Source: Nocardioidaceae bacterium
Lineage (GTDB): Bacteria; Actinomycetota; Actinomycetes; Propionibacteriales; Nocardioidaceae
DNA length: 38,668 nt
Assembly (NCBI GenBank): GCA_013698185.1
Contig: JACCVL010000095.1
Location: forward strand, 1-38,668
Direction of reading: 5' to 3'
In this document: one piece after another, positions 1 to 8,987 of the stretch
Layout of the letters: each line of letters starts with the position of its first letter
How positions within the stretch are numbered: position 1 is the stretch's first letter
Made by a program: the position numbers and the translations under genes
The notes under the pieces: model-generated
What the model saw: only the letters and a program-made list of their open reading frames with translations
What the model was told of the DNA's origin: nothing
Databases searched by the model: none

Positions 1-1
1 T

Positions 2-679
2 GAGCAGCGACGGGGGGTCACGCCGACCCGCGCGGTCGCCGAGCTGGTGCGTTCGGCCCGTGACCGCCGCGGGTGGACCGGGCAGCAGGTCGCCGAGAAG
101 TGCGCCGAGGCCGGGATGCCTGCCCTCGACCGCTCCGCGGTGACCAACATCGAGACGGGCCGGCGCCGGCGGATCGGCGTAGATGAGTGGCTGGTGCTGG
201 CGGCGGTGCTGGACGTGGCCCCGCTTCACCTGCTGTTCCCCCGCGCCGATGACGACGTGGTGGCGGTGACCCCGACCGGCAGCGTGAGCGCGGGGCAGGC
301 GCGGCGGTGGGCCACCGGCCGTGAACCGCTGCCTGACGGTGACGAGCGCACCTTCCGCTACGAGGTGCCCGACAGCGAGTACGAACGGCGCAGCCAGCGG
401 CTGCGAGAGTCGGAGCAGAGGGCTGACCAGGCCTGGCGGCGGCTGCGGGTAGCCCAGGAGAAGCTACGGCTCGTCAGCATCGAGCACGCCACGCTGGACG
501 AGGGGCCTGCCTTGCTGGCACTCCCAGGCACTCCTGAGAGGTCTCGGGGCGCGCGGCTAGACAGGCGGCTCGACACGGCGTACGACGAAGTGGCAGACGC
601 GAAGGTCGCATCCGATGAGGCGCAGGCCGAGCTCCGTTGGGTGCGCGACGAGGAGGGCGTCTCGGATGGCGAGCGTTGA
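2..679 (+). CDS. XRE-type helix-turn-helix DNA-binding protein of an integrative element (5' end outside window)
   Basis: The reading frame is open to the left edge. GTG at 47 is the first usable start inside the window, but the residues before it read as the start of the first HTH helix, so the true start probably lies upstream. The first ~65 residues after the GTG fit a Cro/CI (XRE) domain: a RDRRGWTGQQVAEK helix, a recognition-helix segment (ALDRSAVTNIETGRRR), then a stretch resembling the usual LAAVLDVAPLHLLFP end. The second half is charged and probably coiled-coil (arginine/glutamate-rich, about residues 110-205). The stop overlaps the integrase start by 14 nt, so the two are probably co-translated. 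Its place directly before int suggests a regulator or excision/directionality role, which is inference. It lacks the short MerR-like form typical of actinobacterial Xis proteins. Confidence 0.75.
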   Translation, partial: EQRRGVTPTRAVAELVRSARDRRGWTGQQVAEKCAEAGMPALDRSAVTNIETGRRRRIGVDEWLVLAAVLDVAPLHLLFPRADDDVVAVTPTGSVSAGQARRWATGREPLPDGDERTFRYEVPDSEYERRSQRLRESEQRADQAWRRLRVAQEKLRLVSIEHATLDEGPALLALPGTPERSRGARLDRRLDTAYDEVADAKVASDEAQAELRWVRDEEGVSDGER

Positions 680-1799
680 GAAGCGGACCCGCGACGGCCG
701 CGTGACGTGGCAGGCACGGTGGCGTGACCCGGACGGCCGGCAGCGCAAGCGGTCGTTCGTCAAGCGGTCCGACGCCGACAGGTGCGTGACCGGGGCCGAG
801 CACTCCAAGCTTGTGGGCACCTACGTGGACCCGGACCGTTCCCGCGTCACGGTCGACGTGTGGGCCGCGCAGTGGCTCGGCGGGCAGGTGCACCTCAAGG
901 AGTCCACACGCGTCCGCTACGACGGGCTGCTGCGTCGCTACGTGCTGCCCCGGTGGGGGACGGTACCGCTGGCGAAGATCGGGCACGCAGACGTCGCCCG
1001 ATGGGTGGGGGAGCTGTCGGCCTCGGGCCTGTCAGCCTCGAGCGTGCGGCATGCGCACCGGGTGCTGTCGCTACTGCTGGCTTTGGCGGTCCGCGACGGG
1101 CGGTTGTCCCGTAACCCTGCCGACGGTGTGCGACTGCCGCGAATCTCGAGCCCGCCCAAACGGTTCCTGACGCACCAGCAGGTCGCAGACCTGGCCGACG
1201 CGGCGGGGGAGTACGGCCTCGCCGTCCGCGTGCTGGCGTACTGCGGGCTGCGATACGGCGAGATGATCGCGCTACGGACCGCCCGCGTCGACCTGATGCG
1301 GCGACGGCTGGAGATCATCGAGTCGGCCACCGAGGTCGCCGGGCGGGCGGTGTTCGGCACGCCCAAGAGCCACCAGTGCCGCTCGGTGCCGATCCCCCGA
1401 GGAATCGCGGACGACCTGGCCGTGCACGTCGCCGGGAAGGCTCCCGATGCGCTGGTGTTCACCGCACCCGGTGGTGGGCTGCTCCGGTTGACCAACTTTC
1501 GGCGCCGGCACTTCGACCGGGCAGCACGTGCCGTCGGGCTCGACGGGCTGACGCCGCACGAGTTGCGGCACACCGCGGCGAGCCTCGCGGTCGGCGCCGG
1601 GGCGAACGTCAAGAGCGTGCAGCGGATGCTCGGCCACGGGAGCGCGGCGATGACGCTTGACGTCTACGCGGGGCTGTTCGACGACGATCTCGACGCGGTG
1701 GCCGAGCGACTCGACGCGGCCACCGCTGACGCTCGTGTGCCCCGCTCGTGCCCCGAGGCCACCGTAACGGCGATCACTCAGCGTGAGACAGGCTCCTGA
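666..1799 (+). CDS. int: Tyrosine site-specific integrase (phage/ICE type)
   Basis: A 377-residue tyrosine recombinase that would integrate and excise the element at the neighbouring tRNA gene. The N-terminus (about 1-60) is the AP2-like arm-binding domain (VEKRTRDGRVTWQARWRDPDG). A SAM-like core-binding domain lies at about 62-155 and the catalytic domain at 165-345. The catalytic residues are complete: R196 (CGLRYGEM), H298 and R301 (HELRH), H324 (LGHGS) and Y334 (LDVYAGLF). ATG at 666 was chosen because the protein then begins at the family's usual MAS-EKRTRDG start; an in-frame ATG at 615 would add 17 residues of no family resemblance. It overlaps the upstream XRE gene by 14 nt and ends 16 nt before the 3' end of a tRNA-Arg gene on the other strand. 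It appears intact. Confidence 0.95.
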   Translation: MASVEKRTRDGRVTWQARWRDPDGRQRKRSFVKRSDADRCVTGAEHSKLVGTYVDPDRSRVTVDVWAAQWLGGQVHLKESTRVRYDGLLRRYVLPRWGTVPLAKIGHADVARWVGELSASGLSASSVRHAHRVLSLLLALAVRDGRLSRNPADGVRLPRISSPPKRFLTHQQVADLADAAGEYGLAVRVLAYCGLRYGEMIALRTARVDLMRRRLEIIESATEVAGRAVFGTPKSHQCRSVPIPRGIADDLAVHVAGKAPDALVFTAPGGGLLRLTNFRRRHFDRAARAVGLDGLTPHELRHTAASLAVGAGANVKSVQRMLGHGSAAMTLDVYAGLFDDDLDAVAERLDAATADARVPRSCPEATVTAITQRETGS

Positions 1800-1815
1800 C
1801 CTGCACTTATGAGGG

Positions 1816-1860
1816 TGCGCCCGGCAGGACTCGAACCTGCGACCGGTGGATTAGAAGTCC
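1816..1860. other. Inferred attachment site (attR-like) in the 3' half of tRNA-Arg
   Basis: Tyrosine integrases of this type commonly recombine within the anticodon-to-3' portion of a tRNA gene, and the element copy restores the tRNA. Here int ends 16 nt from the tRNA 3' end and the tRNA is complete, which is the expected structure. The exact core cannot be defined because the other att copy would lie left of the window. Confidence 0.5.
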
Positions 1861-1889
1861 ACTGCTCTATCCAGCTGAGCTACGAGCGC
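1816..1889 (-). tRNA. tRNA-Arg (anticodon TCT)
   Basis: A full cloverleaf reads on the minus strand. The seven-base-pair acceptor stem (GCGCTCG with CGGGCGC) has one T-G wobble. The D-arm begins TAGCTC, the anticodon stem GTGGA/TCCAC encloses loop CTTCTAA with anticodon TCT, and the T-arm loop is GTTCGAGTC. The body is 74 nt and CCA is not encoded (the sequence continues ACCC). It decodes AGA, a rare codon in a genome this GC-rich. The 3' end faces the integrase stop at 1799, so this gene is the likely integration target of the element to the left. Confidence 0.97.
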
Positions 1890-1980
1890 CCACGTGGGTG
1901 ACCGGACCGACAGACCGGCTGTCCACAGCACTACGATAACGAGGCTGGCTGTACAGCGTGCCCGCCGTAGCCTGTAGGGC

Positions 1981-3237
1981 ATGTCGTGGACCGTTGCGCC
2001 AGCACCCCCCGGCAGCGCCAAGGGGCTGCCCTACCCCCGATTCGACCGGGGCCGCGGCCGTACGGCGTTGCTCGTCAGCCTGTTCGCGCTGGGAGCCGTC
2101 GGCTCGGTGGGGCTGATCTGGCTGACGGCCAGGGCAGAGGAGTCCAGCGTGGGCGCGGTGGCACTGGCGCTGCTGCTCGCGACCGTGCCGGTGCCGTTCT
2201 TGGTCGCGGCGTACCTCTGGCTCGACAGGTACGAGCCCGAGCCGCGACGGTTCATCGCTGCTGCCCTGCTGTGGGGCGCCGTCGTGGCCCCCGCGTTCGC
2301 GCTGCTGGTGCAGGCCATCTTGTCGCCGTGGCAGGGCGAGGTGCCGTTCAGCGTGCTGCTGACGGTGGTGGCGCCGCTGTCGGAGGAGTTCGGCAAGGGG
2401 CTGCTCTGCGCCATCGTCCTCGTGCGCCGCCGTCGGTTCGCGGGGCTGCTCGACGGCATCATCTACGCCGGGCTGGCCGGGATCGGGTTCGCCTTCACCG
2501 AGAACGTCTTGTACTACTCCCGGGCCTACGCCGGGACTTTGATCCCGGACATCAGTGGGCCCGTCGTGGCCGCTAACGTGTTCGCCGCTCGCGGGATCAT
2601 GAGCCCCTTCGCCCACCCGTTCTTCACCACCGCCACCGGCGTCGGCATCGCTGTCGCTGTGCTGACGCAGCGGCGGTGGCTGCAGGTGGTGGCACCGCTG
2701 CTCGGCTTCGCTGGCGCCGTCGGGCTGCACGCTGCCTGGAACGGCTCCACCCTGCTGTGGCGCGGACTCGGCTTCCTCGCCGTATTCGCTGGCTTCATGG
2801 TGCCGCTCTTCGCCCTGGTCGGTTTCCTGGCCCTGCGTGCCCTGCGTCGACAGGCCGACGTGGTGCGCGCCGCCCTGGGTGACGCGTCCCGCCGTGGCTG
2901 GGTGCACCCGGCGGAGATCCACTGGCTGGTGCGCTTCGGCGACCGCGCGGCGGCCCGCCGGTTCGCCACTCGTGTCGCCGGCAAGCAGGCCGGAGCCAGC
3001 CTGCATACCTACCAGCGCGCCGCCACTGAAATGGCCCTGATGCACGACCGCGTGCTGCACGGGCGCGCCCCTGCCGACGGAGTCGCCAGGGTGACCGCAC
3101 ACCTGGAACGCATGCACAGCTGGCGCCCGTTCGTCATCATGCCGCCGCTGGCCTCGGTGCCGCTTGGCGCCCAGCCACAGCCACCGCCGCCCCTGTCAGC
3201 GTCACCGGACCGTGCGGAGCCTGCCGCCCGCGCCTAG
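1981..3237 (+). CDS. PrsW-family intramembrane metalloprotease
   Basis: A 418-residue polytopic membrane protein of the PrsW/RsiW-degrading (abortive-infection/CPBP-like) metalloprotease family. Hydrophobic segments lie at about 28-50, 57-81, 91-113, 122-147, 155-178, 218-228, 235-256 and 258-285. The metal-site motifs are present: EE at 135-136 in PLSEEFGKG, FAFTEN at 170-175, H212 (PFAHPFF) and H250 (GLHAAWN). The C-terminal ~130 residues are soluble and proline-rich at the end. PrsW in Bacillus cleaves an anti-sigma factor at site 1, but no sigma/anti-sigma pair is adjacent here, so the substrate is unknown. The ATG has no clear Shine-Dalgarno; a TAGCCT hexamer 7 nt upstream (1968-1973) could be the -10 of a leaderless message. 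The gene lies just outside the inferred mobile element. Confidence 0.9.
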   Translation: MSWTVAPAPPGSAKGLPYPRFDRGRGRTALLVSLFALGAVGSVGLIWLTARAEESSVGAVALALLLATVPVPFLVAAYLWLDRYEPEPRRFIAAALLWGAVVAPAFALLVQAILSPWQGEVPFSVLLTVVAPLSEEFGKGLLCAIVLVRRRRFAGLLDGIIYAGLAGIGFAFTENVLYYSRAYAGTLIPDISGPVVAANVFAARGIMSPFAHPFFTTATGVGIAVAVLTQRRWLQVVAPLLGFAGAVGLHAAWNGSTLLWRGLGFLAVFAGFMVPLFALVGFLALRALRRQADVVRAALGDASRRGWVHPAEIHWLVRFGDRAAARRFATRVAGKQAGASLHTYQRAATEMALMHDRVLHGRAPADGVARVTAHLERMHSWRPFVIMPPLASVPLGAQPQPPPPLSASPDRAEPAARA

Positions 3238-3382
3238 GGCTGCCCCCAGCCCGCCAGCGCTTATCTACAGCCCCGCACAGTGGCAAGCCTCGTCCACAGC
3301 GACGCCTGCGGGCCGCCCGAAGAACGCCCGGCTCGCACCAGTCTGAGGGTGTCACCCAATGGCAACCGAGAGGGCACCTGAG

Positions 3383-3889
3383 ATGACTGACGTCTACACG
3401 ACCGTGGTCGGCTTTGTCGGCACCGACGTGGACTACCACCAGGGCAACGGGACCGCCGCGCGCGCAACGTTCCGGCTGGCGAGCACACCGCGCTACTTCG
3501 ACTCCACCCAGGGCGCCTGGCGTGAGCAGGAGACCGTGTGGTTCTCGGTCAAGGTGTGGCGCGGGCTCGCGTCCAACGTGGCGTCGTCGATCCGTAAGGG
3601 CGAGCCGGTCATCGTCTATGGCCGAGTGCGCAACCACAGCTGGCGCGACGAGCACGACGAGGAGCGCTCGCGCCAGGAGCTCGAGGCCGTCGCGGTCGGA
3701 CACGACCTGACCCGTGGCACCAGCGCGTACCTGCGCCGGCAGACACCGGCGGCTACCGAGCACCAACAGCGCTCCCCAGGGGCCGATACCCAGGTGCACC
3801 CCCAGCCCACCGCCGAGCGCGCAGCCTGGCCGGGGCCGGTCAGTGACGGCCAACGGCCCACTGCGCCCCGCGAGGTGGTCACCACCTAG
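3383..3889 (+). CDS. ssb: Single-stranded DNA-binding protein, secondary SsbB-like type
   Basis: A 168-residue protein with an N-terminal OB-fold typical of bacterial SSB: residues 1-110 carry a VTVVG-like first strand (YTTVVGFVG), RATFRLASTPRYFD, an ETVWFSVKVWRGLASNV segment and GEPVIVYGRV. The C-terminal tail is proline/glutamine-rich and does not end in the acidic DDDIPF-type tip of the housekeeping SSB, which fits an actinobacterial SsbB paralogue. ATG 3383 is preferred because homologues begin with this first beta strand and GAGAGG lies 9 nt upstream; ATG 3359 is also possible. Its place directly before ettA matches Rv2478c-Rv2477c of M. tuberculosis as recalled. SSB coats single-stranded DNA in replication, repair and recombination; this paralogue's specific role is not established. 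Confidence 0.9.
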   Translation: MTDVYTTVVGFVGTDVDYHQGNGTAARATFRLASTPRYFDSTQGAWREQETVWFSVKVWRGLASNVASSIRKGEPVIVYGRVRNHSWRDEHDEERSRQELEAVAVGHDLTRGTSAYLRRQTPAATEHQQRSPGADTQVHPQPTAERAAWPGPVSDGQRPTAPREVVTT

Positions 3890-3900
3890 GCTCGCCGACC

Positions 3901-5583
<1,683 letters not shown>

Positions 5584-5598
5584 GCCGGTCCGGCCTCG

Positions 5599-6069
5599 TC
5601 AGCGGTCGTCGCCAAGCAACTGTGCGGTCGCACCGAACACCCGGCCGACGGCGGCGAAGTCCTCCGGGCTCGCGACGTCCACCAGGTAGTCGCGTACAGC
5701 ATCCACGTGCCCGGGTGCTGCCTCGACGAGCACCTGCCTGCCCTCGTCGGTCAGCAGGGCGACCACTCCGCGACCGTCGGTCGGACAGGCTCGCCGGCGC
5801 ACCGCCCCGATCGCCTCGAGGCGGGCCACGGTATGGGTCACCCGGCTGCGGGAGTGCGCCAGGGAACTCGCCAGCTCCGCCATCCGGAGCTGCCCGCTTG
5901 GTGACTCCGAGAGGCGGACCAAGATCTCGTACTCCGGCAGGGAGATGCCCGAGCGGTCGCGCAGCTCGCGGTCCAGCCGCTCGAAAAGCCGAGTCGTCCC
6001 GGACAAGAAGGCGCGCCACGACGCCTGCTGCTCGCTGTCCAGCCAGCGTGCCGTCTTGGTGTCCATCAT
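5599..6069 (-). CDS. MarR-family transcriptional regulator
   Basis: A 156-residue winged-helix regulator of the MarR family. The dimerisation helix is at the N-terminus (residues 1-45), followed by the helix-turn-helix (ISLPEYEILVRLSESPSGQLRMAELA, then SRSRVTHTVARLEAIGAVRR) and the wing (DGRGVVALLTDEG, about 95-110) with the conserved DxR-type loop. It is divergent from the yceI-like gene at 6165, so it probably controls that promoter and its own. Two adjacent ATGs (6069, 6066) are possible starts. TACACT at 6075-6080 on the minus strand sits 5-8 nt before them and could be a -10 for a near-leaderless transcript. The ligand cannot be deduced. Confidence 0.93.
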   Translation of the reverse strand: MMDTKTARWLDSEQQASWRAFLSGTTRLFERLDRELRDRSGISLPEYEILVRLSESPSGQLRMAELASSLAHSRSRVTHTVARLEAIGAVRRRACPTDGRGVVALLTDEGRQVLVEAAPGHVDAVRDYLVDVASPEDFAAVGRVFGATAQLLGDDR

Positions 6070-6093
6070 GGCGCCAGTGTAGCCCAAAGGTAG

Positions 6094-6122
6094 TTGACGA
6101 TTGAACCTCTGAGGCGTACGGT
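6094..6122 (+). promoter_or_regulatory. Promoter of the yceI-like gene
   Basis: TTGACG (6094-6099) and TACGGT (6117-6122) are separated by exactly 17 nt, a good primary-sigma promoter for an actinomycete. The ribosome site GAGGAG (6151-6156) lies 8 nt before the ATG at 6165. Confidence 0.7.
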
Positions 6123-6127
6123 AGAGA

Positions 6128-6139
6128 TTGATAGTTCAA
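6128..6139. promoter_or_regulatory. Candidate MarR operator
   Basis: TTGA-TAGT-TCAA is an inverted repeat just downstream of the -10 of the yceI-like gene. A related imperfect dyad, GTTGACGATTGAAC, overlaps the -35 at 6093-6106. Two such AT-rich dyads bracketing the promoter between divergent marR and yceI genes suggest autoregulated repression. This is inferred from position and symmetry only. Confidence 0.5.
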
Positions 6140-6164
6140 CAACGTACCTCGAGGAGCCACCGCC

Positions 6165-6725
6165 ATGTCTGAGCTCACCGTCGCCGCAGCCCCCGGTCTC
6201 GAAGCCGGCACCTGGGCCGTGGACCCCACCCACAGCGAGATCTCGTTCACCGTCCGCCACCTGATGAGCAAGGTCCGTGGCGTGTTCCGCGAGTTCGAGG
6301 GCGAGATCGTTGTTGCCGACGACCCCCTGGCGTCGAGCGCGAGCGCGCGCATCCAGCTGGCCTCGGTCGACACCGGCACCGCCCAGCGCGACGACCACCT
6401 GCGCTCCAGTGACTTCTTCAGTGTCGGTACCCAGCCGGTGATGACCTTCACCTCCTCCGCGCTGCGGCCGACCAGCAACGATGGCTTCACGCTGGTCGGC
6501 GACCTCACCGTCAACGCCGTCACCCGCCCGGTCGAGCTGGCCGTAGAGGTCCTCGGGGTCGAGGTCAACGGCTACGGTCAGACGATCGCCGGATTCGAGG
6601 CCACCGGCGAGCTGAACCGCAAGGACTTCGGCATCGACTGGAACATGCCACTCGACAGCGGCCGCCTCATGGTGGGCGACAAGGTCACCCTCACCTTGAC
6701 GGTGCAGGCCGCCAAGCAGGCCTGA
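6165..6725 (+). CDS. YceI-family lipocalin-like protein
   Basis: A 186-residue YceI domain protein, covering nearly the whole chain: GTWAVDPTHSEISFTVRHLMSKVRG (about 17-40), then ASARIQLASVDTGTAQRDDHLRSSDFF (about 60-85), GDLTVNAVTRPVEL (about 108-122) and GFEATGELNRKDFGI near 145-160. YceI proteins form an extended lipocalin-like barrel that binds polyisoprenoid or amphiphilic ligands. No signal peptide is visible, so this is a cytoplasmic type. It has a strong RBS (GAGGAG) and promoter, and is paired divergently with a MarR regulator that probably represses it. Its physiological substrate is unknown. Confidence 0.93.
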   Translation: MSELTVAAAPGLEAGTWAVDPTHSEISFTVRHLMSKVRGVFREFEGEIVVADDPLASSASARIQLASVDTGTAQRDDHLRSSDFFSVGTQPVMTFTSSALRPTSNDGFTLVGDLTVNAVTRPVELAVEVLGVEVNGYGQTIAGFEATGELNRKDFGIDWNMPLDSGRLMVGDKVTLTLTVQAAKQA

Positions 6726-6768
6726 CCGTGCCAGGGCAGGGCAGGGCGCTGGGCCTGACACGGTCAGG
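6721..6768. terminator. Bidirectional terminator-like inverted repeat containing both stop codons
   Basis: CCTGACCGTG (6721-6730) and CACGGTCAGG (6759-6768) are perfect 10-nt complements flanking a G-rich 28-nt interior. The left arm contains the yceI-like TGA and the right arm contains the TGA of the convergent thiolase gene. There is no T-tract, as is usual in actinobacteria. Confidence 0.6.
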
Positions 6769-7981
6769 CAAGCCGCTCCAGCACCAGCGCCATGCCCTGC
6801 CCACCGCCGACACACATCGTGACCAGCCCAGTCTGCTTGTCGTGCCAGTCCAGCGAGTTGAGCATCGTCACCTGCAGCCGGGCGCCACTCATGCCGAAGG
6901 GGTGGCCGACCGCGATTGCGCCGCCGTTGACGTTCAGCCGATCGATGTCGACGCCGAGATCCCGGTAGGACGGCACCACCTGAGCGGCGAACGCCTCGTT
7001 GATCTCGACCAGATCGATGTCGCCTATGCTCATCCCCGCTCGTGCCAGCGCCTGTCTCGAGGCCTCGACGGTCCCGAGGCCCATGATCTCGGGCGACAGC
7101 GCGGTCACTCCGGTCGACACGATCCGTGCCAGCGCAGTCAGACCGAGCTCGGCGGCCTTGGTGTCCGACATCACCACCAGCGCCGCTGCGCCGTCGTTGA
7201 GCGCGCAACAGTTGCCGGCGGTGACCACCCCGTCGGGGCGAAACACCGGCTTCAGCTCGGCAACGCCCGCCATGGTGACGCCTGCTCGCGGCCCGTCGTC
7301 GGTTGACACCACGGTGCCGTCCGGCGTCGTGACCGGCGTGATCTCGCGCGCCCAGAAGCCGTTGGCGATCGCCTTCTCGGCGAGGTTCTGGCTGCGGACG
7401 CCGAACTCGTCCAGCTCGGTGCGGGTCAACCCGCGCATCTCGGCGACGTTCTCGGCGGTCTGACCCATCGCCATGTAGATGTCGGGCACGTCGCCGTCCT
7501 CGCGCGGGTCGTGCCAGGCCACCCCGCCGACCGCAGCGGCCTCCGCGCGGTGACCGGCTTCGGCGAAGTAGGGGTTCATCGTGTCGGGCAGACCGTCGGA
7601 GCTGCCCTTCACGAAGCGCGAAACCGTCTCGACCCCGGCGGACACGAACACGTCGCCCTCGCCGGCCTTGATCGCGTGGAAGGCCATCCGGGTCGTCTGC
7701 ACGCTGGACGAGCAGTAACGGGTGATCGTCGCGGCCGGCAACCGGTCGTACCCGAGCTTGACGGCCACCACCCGCGCCATGTTGTAACCCTGCTCGCCAC
7801 CGGGCAGGCCGCAGCCGAGCAGCAGGTCGTCGATGTCGTCCGGGTGCAGCTCTGGCAGCTGCTCGAGCACCGCGCCCACGACGGTGGCGGTCAGGTCGTC
7901 GGGGCGCAGCTCGCGCAGCGAGCCGCGTCCGGCCCGGCCGATGGGGGAGCGGGCGGTGGCGACGATGACGGCTTCGGGCAT
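6764..7981 (-). CDS. Acetyl-CoA C-acetyltransferase / 3-ketoacyl-CoA thiolase
   Basis: A 405-residue thiolase. The thiolase-I nucleophile is C90 (RYCSSSVQ), and the C-terminal catalytic motifs are [12 protein letters not shown] (H360) and CVGGGQG (C390); NEAFAAQ is also present, so the active site is complete. Such enzymes condense two acyl-CoAs or thiolytically cleave 3-ketoacyl-CoA in fatty acid degradation and related pathways. Which substrate is used cannot be told. ATG 7981 is supported by AAGGAG 7 nt upstream. It ends convergently with the yceI-like gene inside a shared inverted repeat and is divergent from the thioesterase at 8061, so an acyl-CoA theme is plausible. No other beta-oxidation gene is next to it. 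Confidence 0.94.
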   Translation of the reverse strand: MPEAVIVATARSPIGRAGRGSLRELRPDDLTATVVGAVLEQLPELHPDDIDDLLLGCGLPGGEQGYNMARVVAVKLGYDRLPAATITRYCSSSVQTTRMAFHAIKAGEGDVFVSAGVETVSRFVKGSSDGLPDTMNPYFAEAGHRAEAAAVGGVAWHDPREDGDVPDIYMAMGQTAENVAEMRGLTRTELDEFGVRSQNLAEKAIANGFWAREITPVTTPDGTVVSTDDGPRAGVTMAGVAELKPVFRPDGVVTAGNCCALNDGAAALVVMSDTKAAELGLTALARIVSTGVTALSPEIMGLGTVEASRQALARAGMSIGDIDLVEINEAFAAQVVPSYRDLGVDIDRLNVNGGAIAVGHPFGMSGARLQVTMLNSLDWHDKQTGLVTMCVGGGQGMALVLERLA

Positions 7982-8060
7982 GTGGGCTCCTTGGGATGGG
8001 CCGGAGGGGTAACCCTGCCCACGGTACCTAGTGGGCAGCCCGACCCGGCAGGATGGCGGG

Positions 8061-8480
8061 ATGGTCAGGCACGTGGTCGAGCTCAAACCCCGCTGGGCGG
8101 ACATGGACGCCTATGGGCACGTCAACAACGTGACCTGGTTGGAGTACTTGCAGGAGGCGCGCGTGGACATGTTCTTCACCCACGCCCCTCAGCGCGGCAC
8201 GGACAAGCTGGTCGAGGGAGTCGTGGTCTCCCGTGCCGAGATCGACTACCTGCGACCGTTGATCTTCCGTCCCGAGCCGGTGCGCATCGAGATGTGGGTC
8301 TCCAAGGTCACCGCCGCGTCCTTCACCGTCGAGTACGAGGTGCTCGACGTGCACGCCGACGGCGCGCGCACGGTCTACGCCCGCGCCGCCACCGTGCTGG
8401 TGCCGATCACGCTCGGCGACGGCCGCCCCAGGCGGGTCACCGTGCAGGAGCGGACTGTGTTGGCGATGCTGCGCGAGTGA
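8061..8480 (+). CDS. Acyl-CoA thioesterase, 4HBT hotdog family
   Basis: A 139-residue single-hotdog protein with the 4HBT signature RWADMDAYGHVNNVTWLEYLQEAR (residues 10-33), in which D13 and D15 are the catalytic candidates, and a second part VVVSRAEIDYLRPLIF typical of the central beta strands. The family hydrolyses acyl-CoA thioesters. ATG 8061 was chosen because the family begins a few residues before the catalytic motif; an in-frame start at 8031 would add ten non-conserved residues. The position between ettA and glbO fits Rv2475c of M. tuberculosis as recalled. It converges with glbO, with only 9 nt between stops. Confidence 0.92.
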   Translation: MVRHVVELKPRWADMDAYGHVNNVTWLEYLQEARVDMFFTHAPQRGTDKLVEGVVVSRAEIDYLRPLIFRPEPVRIEMWVSKVTAASFTVEYEVLDVHADGARTVYARAATVLVPITLGDGRPRRVTVQERTVLAMLRE

Positions 8481-8489
8481 TCGTCGGGC

Positions 8490-8918
8490 TCACAGCCGGA
8501 ACCCGCTCGGTGTCTCCGGGTCGACGACCGGGTCGTGAGAGTTGACCAGGAACAACGACGCCCGCTCGACGTAGGCCCAGAACTCGGCGTCGAGCTCAGG
8601 GGCCAGCGCCGCCTCGTCGAGGCCGGCGCGGAAGTGGCGCAGCCAGTGCTCACGTGCCTCGGGGGTGACGGCGAACGGCGCGTGGCGCATCCGCAGCCGG
8701 GGGTGCCCCCGTTCGTCGGAGTAGTCCTGCGGCCCACCCCAGTACTGCACGAGGAACATGGCGAAGCGGCGTTCGGCTGCGGTGAGGTCGTCCTCGGGAT
8801 ACAGCGGCCGCAGCACCGGGTCGTCGGCGACCCCGGCGTAGAAGCGGTGCACGATGCGGTGGATCGTGTCGGCACCACCGATCGCCGCATAGAACGTCTG
8901 CTCGCTCGCTGCAGTCAC
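8490..8918 (-). CDS. glbO: Group II truncated haemoglobin (TrHbO)
   Basis: A 142-residue 2/2 globin. Key haem-pocket residues are visible: Y27 at B10 (HRFYAGV), Y40 at CD1 (RPLYPEDDL), proximal H79 at F8 (LRMRHAPF) and W92 at G8 (HWLRHF). The block VQYWGGPQDYSDERGHP is characteristic of the O group. These proteins bind O2 tightly and are linked to redox or NO/peroxide chemistry and to respiration. The start is GTG 8918. The gene lies in the same relative order to pepN and ettA as Rv2470, from memory. It appears complete and functional. Confidence 0.95.
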   Translation of the reverse strand: MTAASEQTFYAAIGGADTIHRIVHRFYAGVADDPVLRPLYPEDDLTAAERRFAMFLVQYWGGPQDYSDERGHPRLRMRHAPFAVTPEAREHWLRHFRAGLDEAALAPELDAEFWAYVERASLFLVNSHDPVVDPETPSGFRL

Positions 8919-8987
8919 GGCCCTATTCTGCCGCGTCGCCGATGGTGGGCGACGAGGGCGGTGTCAGGGCGGCGCGTTCGACCTGCC

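Noticed and set aside
1867-3117. A long minus-strand open frame over the PrsW gene
   Set aside because: Its sequence is histidine/glutamine/glycine-rich without domains and it crosses the tRNA gene. The plus-strand PrsW frame has the expected membrane and metal motifs.
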